Origin: Moraxellaceae bacterium
Lineage (GTDB): Bacteria > Pseudomonadota > Gammaproteobacteria > Pseudomonadales > UBA3067
Direction: 5' to 3'
Assembly (NCBI GenBank): GCA_002401525.1
Contig: NVTH01000050.1
Span: 12,529-19,783, forward strand
Length of the DNA: 7,255 bases
Shown here: piece after piece, positions 1 through 5,503 of the stretch
How positions within the stretch are numbered: the first letter of the stretch is position 1
Layout: every line of letters begins with the position of its first letter
Position numbers and translations under genes: made by a program
The notes under the pieces: model-generated
Databases searched by the model: none
What the model was told of the DNA's origin: nothing
What the model saw: the letters and a program-made list of their open reading frames with translations, nothing else

Positions 1-2
1 CG

Positions 3-320
3 GAATCAGTGCTGTTATTTCATTCCGTCTTGCAACAATTATTACAAACAAAAGTGATAGCGCAGTCAGTAGTCAATGGACATTTAAATCAATTAGGAGC
101 AAATATGACAAGGAAAGCGATTGACCCTAATTCAATAAAATTAACACTGGATCAGATGGGGCAAACGGTTGAAGTTATGAACAGCGTAATCAACCGCCTA
201 AAAGCCCATCTCGACGAGGTATTAAAAACCCTAGAAATTGACACCCCAAACAATAATAAAGAGGACGACAAAGAACTTGAGCAACTTCTATTAAGCCTAA
301 AAGATAAGCATATTCACTAG
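3..320 (+). CDS. Small helical protein of unknown function, probably 5'-truncated by the window edge
   Basis: I do not recognise this family. The frame is open from the first bases of the window to a TAG stop at 318-320. It encodes a Leu/Gln/Val-rich stretch, then a second amphipathic stretch with regular hydrophobic spacing (LTLDQMGQTVEVMNSVINRL), then a charged acidic-lysine tail. There is no signal peptide, membrane segment or Cys. The likely fold is a small alpha-helical or coiled-coil protein acting in the cytoplasm or as a partner subunit. Two starts are possible. The frame may continue from upstream of the window, because the 34 codons before the first ATG read like protein. Alternatively it starts at ATG 105, which has an AGGAG at 95-99 with 5 nt spacing and gives 71 residues. 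The GTG at 9 has no visible ribosome site. The stop codon lies at the edge of a tandem-repeat array. Coding status is fairly likely; function is unknown. Confidence 0.5.
   Translation, partial: ESVLLFHSVLQQLLQTKVIAQSVVNGHLNQLGANMTRKAIDPNSIKLTLDQMGQTVEVMNSVINRLKAHLDEVLKTLEIDTPNNNKEDDKELEQLLLSLKDKHIH
95..107 (+). promoter_or_regulatory. Possible ribosome binding site and alternative ATG for the first gene
   Basis: AGGAG at 95-99 lies 5 nt before an in-frame ATG at 105-107. This would support a 71-residue product. It competes with the view that the open frame enters from upstream of the window, so the true start is undecided. Confidence 0.4.
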
Positions 321-426
321 CCTAATTTCAAAGGCCTAATTTCATAAGGCCTAGCTTCATAAGACCGGATTGCATAAGGTCTAGCCTCAAAAAAGTCTGT
401 GTATCAAAAAGATCTGTGCATCAAAA
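319..426. repeat. Degenerate 15-17 bp tandem repeat array, about 7 units
   Basis: Starting at the stop codon of the first gene there are about seven head-to-tail units: 319-332 (14 bp), 333-347, 348-362, 363-377 and 378-392 (15 bp each), then 393-409 and 410-426 (17 bp each). The best unit is GGCCTAATTTCATAA, followed by GGCCTAGCTTCATAA, GACCGGATTGCATAA and GGTCTAGCCTCAAAA. The last two (AAGTCTGTGTATCAAAA and AGATCTGTGCATCAAAA) form a 17-bp sub-family with 4 differences between them. Units abut with no unique spacers. The coding tail just before it (GCCTAAAAGATAA, 295-307) resembles a further decayed unit. The pattern suggests slippage-driven expansion followed by drift; no function is evident. 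Confidence 0.75.
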
Positions 427-675
427 CAGGCTCAATGGGATTAGGGGCCTCCGATTGGCTAGTAGCTGGCAAGCGTAGAATAATTTATTCAGATAACAGG
501 CATGGAGGCATCGCTCCAACTTTACCGTTACCTTACCAATCCGACACTTTGTTTAAGCTCAAATAAGCTAAAAGTAGGCACAAAGAAAATATATTTCTAA
601 ACTATAAAAGGGCCTCCTATAAATAATCCAATCTGATTCGATTTAATTTAGCAATCAACCTAAAAGGAAGTAGAG
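427..675. other. Spacer between the repeat array and the PhzF gene
   Basis: No gene is seen here. The spacer holds a perfect 13-nt palindrome GAATAATTTATTC (478-490), a small hairpin TGGAG-GCATCG-CTCCA (503-518), and two CTATAAA elements (602-608 and 617-623) that could serve as -10 boxes for the gene at 676. GGGCCTCC occurs twice (445-452 and 610-617). None of these has enough support to be called an operator. Confidence 0.4.
595..623 (+). promoter_or_regulatory. Weak candidate promoter for the PhzF-family gene
   Basis: TATAAA at 618-623 matches the sigma70 -10 box at 5 of 6 positions. The hexamer 17 bp upstream, TTCTAA at 595-600, matches the -35 box at only 3 of 6. The predicted transcript start near 630 would leave a leader of about 46 nt. 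A second TATAAA lies at 603-608. The weak -35 means that an activator or a different promoter may be used. Confidence 0.25.
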
Positions 676-1593
676 ATGGAATATTGTTACTACACCGCCG
701 ATGTTTTCACAAACAAGCCTTTTAGCGGTGCGCAAATAGCAGTTTTTCCAGATTCAGTAGATCTAAGCTCCGAAACAATGCAGCAAATTGCGGGCGAAAT
801 AAATTTATCAGAAACCGTTTTTCTTTCTCCCGACGAACAAAACCCTTCAGACCTGCGCAGACGAATGCGCACCTTCACCCCGACCCAGGAATTGGACTTC
901 GCAGGGCACCCCATCATTGCAGCGGCGTATGTACTTGCAAAAACGGGAGCAATACCCACCACTGAAGCAGACACTGCAATTATCCTGGAACAAAATATCG
1001 GGCCCATCAAAGCCTATATCATGCATAAAAATGACAATGCACTGTTCATTCAATTTTCACTATCTTGTGCTGCCAGCGTCGATAGTTTTGTACCCGGAGA
1101 TCAGGAGTTATCGGAAATACTTTCTTTCAAAAATGCGGCGAGCATTTCGAACCCTCACTATCAAAGTAAACTAATCACCACGGAAAATAGTTATTTGGTG
1201 ATCCCCTGCAATGATTTAGAACAACTGCAAAATGCTCGCTTCGATGCCAAAGCCTGGGGACGATCTAGTGCACCTTCCACCAATGCTGGGCATTTGTTGC
1301 TATTTAGCAAAAGCACCTATTCTAACAATGCTGATTTTCACCTTCGATTGTTAGGGCCCAATGTTGGCGACGAAGACCCGCCCGTTGGTTCCGCCCTCAC
1401 TGCCTTTTCAAGCTATCTGGCCTCCTTCCAAAACTTAAGGAAAGGCACCTACACTTTTGCTGCAGAACGAGGCACCCCAAAATCACGGCTTAGCTTGCTG
1501 CATGTTGAAATGGACAATAAAGAAAATGGCACATTGACACTACGCATTGGTGGCCCCGCCGTTTTAATGAGTAAATCCACCTTATACCTTTAG
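676..1593 (+). CDS. PhzF-family isomerase (phenazine-biosynthesis-like fold)
   Basis: This 305-residue protein has the usual length of the PhzF/diaminopimelate-epimerase-fold family, cytoplasmic enzymes that move protons and double bonds on small acids. The family marks are all present: an N-terminal VFTNKPFSGAQIAVF (residues 10-24), NLSETVFL with the probable catalytic Glu46, DFAGHP at 74-79, and EDPPVGSA at 233-240, which matches the EDPxTGSA loop and supplies Asp234, Gly238 and Ser239. The Thr of that loop is Val here, which I believe is common in one sub-branch of the family. The start is supported by AGGAAG at 665-670, just before ATG 676. No phenazine genes lie nearby, so phenazine synthesis should not be inferred, and the substrate is unknown. 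The gene stands alone and converges on the DUF4124 gene. The stop codon falls inside a 17-bp tandem duplication. Confidence 0.9.
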   Translation: MEYCYYTADVFTNKPFSGAQIAVFPDSVDLSSETMQQIAGEINLSETVFLSPDEQNPSDLRRRMRTFTPTQELDFAGHPIIAAAYVLAKTGAIPTTEADTAIILEQNIGPIKAYIMHKNDNALFIQFSLSCAASVDSFVPGDQELSEILSFKNAASISNPHYQSKLITTENSYLVIPCNDLEQLQNARFDAKAWGRSSAPSTNAGHLLLFSKSTYSNNADFHLRLLGPNVGDEDPPVGSALTAFSSYLASFQNLRKGTYTFAAERGTPKSRLSLLHVEMDNKENGTLTLRIGGPAVLMSKSTLYL

Positions 1594-1621
1594 AGCCCGA
1601 CTATCTTTAGAGCTCGACAAT
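1588..1621. repeat. Two abutting 17-bp direct repeats over the PhzF stop codon
   Basis: CTTTAGAGCCCGACTAT (1588-1604) is followed directly by CTTTAGAGCTCGACAAT (1605-1621), matching at 15 of 17 positions. The TAG stop (1591-1593) lies in the first copy, and the second copy repeats a TAG at 1608-1610. It looks like a recent slippage duplication. Confidence 0.85.
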
Positions 1622-1640
1622 ATTGACGGACCAAGATATA

Positions 1641-1674
1641 CGCAAACTCGATTTACACGTCCATTCAGTTTGCG
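1641..1674. terminator. Candidate hairpin between the convergent PhzF and DUF4124 genes
   Basis: CGCAAACT (1641-1648) and AGTTTGCG (1667-1674) form a perfect 8-bp stem with an 18-nt loop. It stands in the short gap between two convergent stop codons, where a shared terminator is expected. On the plus strand it is followed by the AT-rich CATTTAAATT rather than a clean T-run, and the loop is long, so termination is only plausible. Confidence 0.35.
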
Positions 1675-1685
1675 CATTTAAATTA

Positions 1686-2126
1686 TCAACGACACTCTCG
1701 ATACAAACGATTGCTCAGTGCTCGGCGTTTAGCGCGTAATTTGTTACCTTTCGGCTCGGTATATCCGGCTCGCAGTTGGCTTTGAATGCCGTCTATTTGT
1801 TTTCGGTAATGCACACAAGGGTCTCGCTTTTTCGAGATCACCCGAGCGGTTTGTTTTTTGGATTTAAAGACCCGCTTGAGTGATGAATTATCATAAAACT
1901 TAACTTTCGGAGTAGACTTCCAATCCATGTAATTGACTGGCACTTTTCCCCTCTCCGCAGAAAGCATCCTCACCTTCATCTGGGGAGGCCGATCAGAATA
2001 AATGGTTTTATTTTCACTATCACTCCATTTATATATCTCAGCGCTCACGTTACCACTCAATCCGCTGATAAAAACAACTGCCGACAGCACAAACAACCTA
2101 GCCTTGCCCTTAAATCTTGCATCCAT
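1686..2126 (-). CDS. Secreted DUF4124-domain protein
   Basis: The 146-residue product begins with a clear Sec signal peptide: a basic start (MDARFKGKAR), the hydrophobic run LFVLSAVVFISGL, and a likely cleavage VSA|E after residue 29. Immediately after comes EIYKWSDSENKTIYSDRPP (30-48), the hallmark of DUF4124: a small beta module with the pattern IYKWxDxxGxxxYSDxPP, found in periplasmic proteins of many gammaproteobacteria and of unknown role. The middle part is strongly basic. The tail DPCVHYRKQIDGIQSQLRAG followed by a Lys/Arg-rich helix ending RLYRECR has Cys104 and Cys145, which could form a disulfide in the periplasm. The start ATG (2124-2126) is preceded by AAGGA at 12 nt, a rather long spacing. 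A TAAAAT box on the minus strand (2165-2160) could be its -10, but no good -35 is seen. It is divergent from the HTH-membrane gene; a link between them is not shown. Confidence 0.85.
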   Translation of the reverse strand: MDARFKGKARLFVLSAVVFISGLSGNVSAEIYKWSDSENKTIYSDRPPQMKVRMLSAERGKVPVNYMDWKSTPKVKFYDNSSLKRVFKSKKQTARVISKKRDPCVHYRKQIDGIQSQLRAGYTEPKGNKLRAKRRALSNRLYRECR

Positions 2127-2598
2127 AATTATTATTCGTCCTTGAATTAGAATGCCACCATTTTAATGAATTCAGGCATCACCAAAACAACAAACTTCCG
2201 ACGGAAAAACGGTAATTATTAACAGACCTGCATCGCCAAATCTGATTCCAGCCCCCTTTATTCGTAACAAAAAACCCCAGGATTCAGCCTAAAAAACCTC
2301 AACGGCGCTCTAACGCACCCATTCACAAGCGACTCATCGAACACAAAGATAAAACAACATTCTCTTACCTCAGTACGAGACCAATCAAATCAATCAGTTA
2401 CAAATCAAGCTGTCAAAAGTTTGGCGTTTTTTAAAAAGCTGTACATCCCTTTACCAAAAACAACAATACAGTGTCTTGAGGTCATATAAGTGAGTGCATA
2501 TACTTGCGCCGCATAAGCGGGACCGAATTAATAACTGAACAGTATTTATAACGTTCCTTTAACGAATAGCTCTCAGTAAAAAACCTTAGAACACGATT
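2127..2598. other. Divergent spacer between the DUF4124 and HTH-membrane genes
   Basis: No coding frame or RNA gene is supported in these 472 bp. The contents are: an 11-nt perfect palindrome TTCCGACGGAA (2196-2206) upstream of the DUF4124 gene; CAAAAAACCCCAG (2268-2280), the same 13 bases as the left arm of the terminator at 5431-5443 but lacking the partner arm; AT-rich, CAATCAAATC-type simple sequence around 2380-2410; and a sigma70-type promoter at 2476-2504. Confidence 0.5.
2476..2504 (+). promoter_or_regulatory. Sigma70-type promoter for the HTH-membrane gene
   Basis: TTGAGG (2476-2481, 4 of 6 to the -35 consensus), a spacer of exactly 17 bp, and TATACT (2499-2504, 5 of 6 to the -10 consensus). 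The predicted start of transcription is near 2511, which leaves a leader of about 88 nt before ATG 2599. It is the best promoter match in the window and points the right way. Confidence 0.6.
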
Positions 2599-3687
2599 AT
2601 GAATTATCAAACGCTTTATACACTGGATCAAACCTGTCAACTGCTACACCTCAGTACTGACCAGTTACAAGATGAATTAGATAACAACAATTTACGCGCA
2701 ATACATTTCCCATTTGGAGATCGTATTGTGGGCAAAGACCTTAAAAAATACATCAACAAACACCAGCACACATCCAGGTCGAAGTTAAGCAGACGCCCTG
2801 CATTCATCACCGCTACAATTCTAATGCTATCCACCACAGCCTTCGCGATGAGTAGTTTTCCCGCCTGGCAACATGTTTCAGTTCCCCCCATCAAGTCTGT
2901 TTTTTCTAATTACGATTCCATTGAACATATCTTTACTGAATGGGCACCGGTGGACGCGCCTATTCAATTCAATCGATTCAATGATCAATCCAACGTAAAC
3001 TCCCCTGGTGCAACACATTCTATTATGAGTTTACAATTTAATAATGAAGTTGCAGGGGGAGAATCCTTTCCTTGGCCACTCTTTGTTAACCTCGACACTG
3101 ACCACGGTAGCGGCGATGGCGTAAGCGGTTTATTTAGACTTCACAATCGAGATCAGGGCTGGAGTGCCAGCACCCATATGGATGGCCTTGCTTATGGCAC
3201 CGGCACCACCATCGGCAGTAACATTGAAATGCTCAATCTAAATCAAGACAACGATTCAGTATTTGGTTTAAACATCCAAAGTAAAGCCTATGAAGCCAAG
3301 AGTGCTATCAATATACAAACCGCGCCCATCGGCCAAAATGATCCCCTTTGGCAACCGGGTATGAACGGAAGTTGGGAGACAGGCATTCGCTTCCAAAGTG
3401 GAAACGGCACAGAAAGCCATATTGGCACAGGCATCGAATTCGGACCTAATACTTATGGGGATCGCGGCATTTGGCTTCAAGGAGACTTCGAGGCGGGCAT
3501 CGACTTAGGGCAAAACAATCTGCGCATGAACGCCCAATCAAAAATTGAATTCGAGGCCACAGGGCAAGTCGCCATGCGTTATAACCCAGACACTTATCGA
3601 ATCGAGTTCTTGTACGGGGAAGAAGTCATTGGCTTTCTAAATACCTCGGACCGGAATGTTGATTTAGCCAACCATTCAAGCGATTAA
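2599..3687 (+). CDS. HTH - transmembrane - phage-tail-fibre-like fusion protein, putative membrane-bound regulator
   Basis: I do not recognise this 362-residue protein as a named family, but its parts can be read. Residues 6-54 (starting YTLDQTCQLLHLSTDQLQDE and ending DLKKYINK) follow the excisionase/MerR-like helix-turn-helix pattern: a first helix 'TLxxxxxLLxLS', a recognition helix, a beta-wing 'AIHFPFGDRIV', and a final 'DLKKYI' helix. A basic linker (SRSKLSRR, 59-66) leads into one hydrophobic segment (about 67-85, PAFITATILMLSTTAFAM). By the positive-inside rule the HTH is cytoplasmic and the rest is outside. Residues 120-350 are Gly/Asn/Asp-rich, with short beta-type repeats (GTGTTIGSNIEM, HIGTGIEFGPNTYGDRGIWL, AGIDLGQNNLRMNAQSKIEF) and an ending EATGQVAMRYNPDTYRIEFL like the C-termini of phage tail-fibre or spike proteins. 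The layout resembles ToxR/CadC-type one-component regulators, though with a different HTH. The start is backed by the promoter upstream but has no good Shine-Dalgarno sequence. An AFA|M signal-peptidase-like motif ends the hydrophobic segment. DNA binding and sensing are inferred. Confidence 0.8.
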   Translation: MNYQTLYTLDQTCQLLHLSTDQLQDELDNNNLRAIHFPFGDRIVGKDLKKYINKHQHTSRSKLSRRPAFITATILMLSTTAFAMSSFPAWQHVSVPPIKSVFSNYDSIEHIFTEWAPVDAPIQFNRFNDQSNVNSPGATHSIMSLQFNNEVAGGESFPWPLFVNLDTDHGSGDGVSGLFRLHNRDQGWSASTHMDGLAYGTGTTIGSNIEMLNLNQDNDSVFGLNIQSKAYEAKSAINIQTAPIGQNDPLWQPGMNGSWETGIRFQSGNGTESHIGTGIEFGPNTYGDRGIWLQGDFEAGIDLGQNNLRMNAQSKIEFEATGQVAMRYNPDTYRIEFLYGEEVIGFLNTSDRNVDLANHSSD

Positions 3688-3727
3688 AATTGAACGTCAC
3701 TTCGCTTAATTAATGGTTCTCTGTGAC

Positions 3728-3761
3728 AGGGGAATGGCACGCACTTATCCCGCCTTCCCCT
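3728..3761 (+). terminator. Candidate hairpin terminator after the HTH-membrane gene
   Basis: AGGGGAA (3728-3734) pairs with TTCCCCT (3755-3761), and after one bulged T the stem goes on with GGC/GCC (3736-3738 with 3752-3754). That gives 10 base pairs around a 13-nt loop, 41 nt past the stop codon. No T-run follows, only CTATTCATC, so strength is uncertain. Confidence 0.4.
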
Positions 3762-3767
3762 CTATTC

Positions 3768-3791
3768 ATCCAAACCCGAATCCAAACCCAA
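3768..3791. repeat. 12-bp tandem duplication
   Basis: ATCCAAACCCGA (3768-3779) is followed directly by ATCCAAACCCAA (3780-3791), with a single mismatch. It is a short slippage-type duplication in non-coding DNA. Confidence 0.7.
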
Positions 3792-4110
3792 GCGTATAAG
3801 CAGTTATTTGACGACAAATTTCACCTTACCTCTCTAACCATCGATTTTCCGCCCCTCCAAGCTCAAATATCCACTGTTTCATACTGGCCTTAAATACCCA
3901 AGCATATTAGTATTGACGCAGAAATCGCACAGCAAATGGATTTACTCAGAAGATTTTTTCCCACTGAGTAGTTATAGACAGCGATAAGAAACGCTAATCA
4001 AACTAACAATAATACCGTTTCTACTTTTTCATCTCTGTAATAACAATCCGTTACAGGTACATACGGAAGGCTTAAACGCTAGGCCTGAGTCCACCGGTAC
4101 CAAAAACGCC

Positions 4111-4130
4111 CTATAAATCAGACTATAAAT
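4111..4130 (+). promoter_or_regulatory. Twin CTATAAAT elements before the hydroxylase gene
   Basis: CTATAAAT occurs at 4111-4118 and again at 4123-4130, 12 bp apart. Each contains TATAAA, a 5 of 6 match to a -10 box, but neither has a recognisable -35 at 16-18 bp. If the second is used, the leader is only about 14 nt. An activator-dependent promoter would fit, but this is inference. Confidence 0.25.
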
Positions 4131-4139
4131 ACAAGCAGT

Positions 4140-4152
4140 GGAGCAAGTAATG
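4140..4152 (+). promoter_or_regulatory. Ribosome binding site deciding the hydroxylase start
   Basis: GGAG at 4140-4143 is 6 nt before ATG 4150. The alternative in-frame GTG at 4138 overlaps this site and has nothing suitable upstream, so the ATG is preferred. Confidence 0.65.
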
Positions 4153-5391
4153 AAGAAAGCAAGTCTTTGGATGTATCTACCGTATTGCGTACCCATGGCG
4201 GTCGCCTTGTTCGGCGCGCAATTGGTTTTCACTAACTCGTCCTCGATCGGCTACGGGTTTATCGCGCTACTCGCTACAGTCGCCATACTGGAACCTCTTT
4301 TGGGCGAGGATAACGAAACTTATGAATGGCAATTTCCAAACGTATTTTTAGGCATGATGTACCTCTATGCGATGGGCACTTTCGCCACCTTTCTTGGTTT
4401 TCTCTGGGTCATGGGGCACGCCCACAATGGCGGCGATTTATTAAGTATTGCCGCGATGACTCAAGCCATCACAGGCTTTGATATGATAGCGGTTCATGCC
4501 AACGACGGACTGTTTGAATACGCCATAGCAACCTTAATGTTCAGTATAACCGCCACCATCGGCACCGTTTCCATCGGACACGAACTCTGTCACCGAACCC
4601 ACGAAACACTCTCAGTCTTTTTCGCTCGGGCCATGGGAACCTTAGCTTTATTTAGCTATTACGCCGTTGAACACCCATACGGCCACCACCTCACAGCAGG
4701 AACCCCTCACGACTCAAGCACTGCACTTCGAGGAGAAAGCGTCACCACATTCTTTTTTCGTACCTTCAAGCAAGACTACGAAATTGTCTGGGAAATAGAA
4801 AAGATTCGACTAGAGAAATTAAACCTTCCTTTGTGGTCTCACCATAATCGCTTATTACGAGGTTATGCAGCAGAATTTTTGTTAATCCTAACCGTCGCGG
4901 CATTAACCGGATTTGTAGGCCTATTATTTTTCAGCGCAGCCATTTTGAACGCTCACTGGGGTTATAAAGTAGGCGTTTACGGACAACATTACGGCATCGT
5001 TCGCGTTCCAGAGACACCCTTAGAAGTTCATCACTCTTGGGGCTGCACCAACAAAGTGACCAATTGGTTTGTGGACGGTATTGGCCGCCACGCTGACCAC
5101 CACTTGGTACCACAACGAGAGTTTTGGAATCTAGAGCCTTATCGTGAAGGGCCTCAGTACGAATACGGTTATTTCAAAACCATGGCAATCGCGAGAAGAA
5201 AGAAAAGTTGGGATAAATTAATGGTGCCTAAACTGATTGAGTGGGATAACAATTACGCCACGCCAGAGGAAAAGCTTTTAGCCATGGCTGCCAATGAAAA
5301 AAGTGGCATCCCAGAACTCATTGAACACGCCAAACAACAACGTCAGGAACTTAAAGAAGCGGGCTTAATTACAGACAGTGAAGCAGCTTAA
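4150..5391 (+). CDS. AlkB/XylM-family integral-membrane diiron hydroxylase (alkane 1-monooxygenase-like)
   Basis: A 413-residue inner-membrane oxygenase, near the usual AlkB length of about 400. It is expected to hydroxylate a terminal methyl group of an alkane or alkyl-aromatic, using O2 and electrons from a rubredoxin or ferredoxin. The diiron histidine boxes are complete: HELCH (144-148), EHPYGHH (174-180) and RHADHH (313-318). HYG (280-282) and HSW (295-297), both seen in AlkB, are also present, as is LLGED (50-54) after the second membrane segment. About six hydrophobic helices are visible: 7-27, 33-51, 65-90, 122-143, 153-172 and 240-268. It departs from classical AlkB: HELCHR for HELGHK, EHPYGHH close to XylM's EHVYGHH, GRHADHHL for QRHSDHHA, and QHYG for EHYG. 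Substrate is therefore uncertain between alkanes, alkyl-aromatics and other lipids. The last 45 residues are charged and helical. No electron-transfer partner or regulator gene lies beside it. It converges on sucD. Confidence 0.88.
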   Translation: MKKASLWMYLPYCVPMAVALFGAQLVFTNSSSIGYGFIALLATVAILEPLLGEDNETYEWQFPNVFLGMMYLYAMGTFATFLGFLWVMGHAHNGGDLLSIAAMTQAITGFDMIAVHANDGLFEYAIATLMFSITATIGTVSIGHELCHRTHETLSVFFARAMGTLALFSYYAVEHPYGHHLTAGTPHDSSTALRGESVTTFFFRTFKQDYEIVWEIEKIRLEKLNLPLWSHHNRLLRGYAAEFLLILTVAALTGFVGLLFFSAAILNAHWGYKVGVYGQHYGIVRVPETPLEVHHSWGCTNKVTNWFVDGIGRHADHHLVPQREFWNLEPYREGPQYEYGYFKTMAIARRKKSWDKLMVPKLIEWDNNYATPEEKLLAMAANEKSGIPELIEHAKQQRQELKEAGLITDSEAA

Positions 5392-5407
5392 GTCAACTTT
5401 CCAAATA

Positions 5408-5429
5408 ATGCGCTAACTTTATAGCGCAT
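5408..5429 (+). terminator. Upstream hairpin of a tandem terminator
   Basis: ATGCGCTA (5408-5415) and TAGCGCAT (5422-5429) form a perfect 8-bp stem with a 6-nt loop, 16 nt after the hydroxylase stop. It has no T-run, and the strong terminator follows 2 nt later. It may aid termination or protect the 3' end. Confidence 0.5.
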
Positions 5430-5431
5430 AC

Positions 5432-5462
5432 AAAAAACCCCAGTTAATTACTGGGGTTTTTT
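5432..5462. terminator. Strong bidirectional terminator between the hydroxylase gene and sucD
   Basis: AAAAAACCCCAG (5432-5443), loop TTAATTA, CTGGGGTTTTTT (5451-5462): a perfect 12-bp inverted repeat with a GC core and a T-run on both strands. It ends the hydroxylase transcript (stop at 5391) and the suc operon transcript coming the other way (sucD stop at 5504). Confidence 0.93.
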
Positions 5463-5503
5463 GTTTCTAACTAACGATTGTTTACTAACTATTTCCTTAA
5501 TAG

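Larger units (their letters stand above)
3688..4149. other. Spacer between the HTH-membrane and hydroxylase genes
   Basis: No convincing gene is present in these 462 bp. The spacer carries a hairpin after the HTH-membrane gene (3728-3761), a 12-bp tandem duplication (3768-3791), a 5-bp dyad with an 11-nt centre TCCGT/ACGGA (4047-4067), and twin CTATAAAT elements (4111-4118 and 4123-4130) directly before the hydroxylase start. TTGACG at 3913-3918 is a good -35 box but has no matching -10. A length of over 400 bp before a probably substrate-induced hydroxylase leaves room for regulator sites, but none can be named. Confidence 0.4.

Noticed and set aside
319..426. CRISPR array
   Set aside because: Units abut directly, are only 15-17 bp, vary a great deal, and there are no unique spacers or cas genes.
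478..490. Palindrome GAATAATTTATTC as an operator
   Set aside because: AT-rich 6+1+6 dyads arise easily by chance, and it lies almost 190 bp before the next start codon.
690..1174. Antisense and out-of-frame open frames inside the PhzF gene
   Set aside because: They lie wholly within a gene with conserved family motifs in the plus frame.
676..1593. Phenazine biosynthesis locus
   Set aside because: Only a PhzF-like gene is present, with no other phz genes; most PhzF-family proteins are not phenazine enzymes.
2196..2206. Palindrome TTCCGACGGAA as an operator
   Set aside because: A single 11-nt dyad with no second copy in the window and no known regulator consensus that I can match with confidence.
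2268..2280. Terminator left arm CAAAAAACCCCAG
   Set aside because: It is the same 13 bases as one arm of the 5432-5462 terminator, but no complementary arm is nearby and no gene ends here, so it cannot form the hairpin.
3735..3750. Sigma54-type promoter (TGGCAC followed by TTATC)
   Set aside because: The -24 half matches, but the -12 half lacks the GC at the right distance, and the element sits inside the hairpin 400 bp from the next gene.
4029..4232. Minus-strand open frame of 67 codons overlapping the start of the hydroxylase gene
   Set aside because: It overlaps a strongly supported gene antisense, has no ribosome site, and its protein shows no recognisable pattern; it is a shadow frame.
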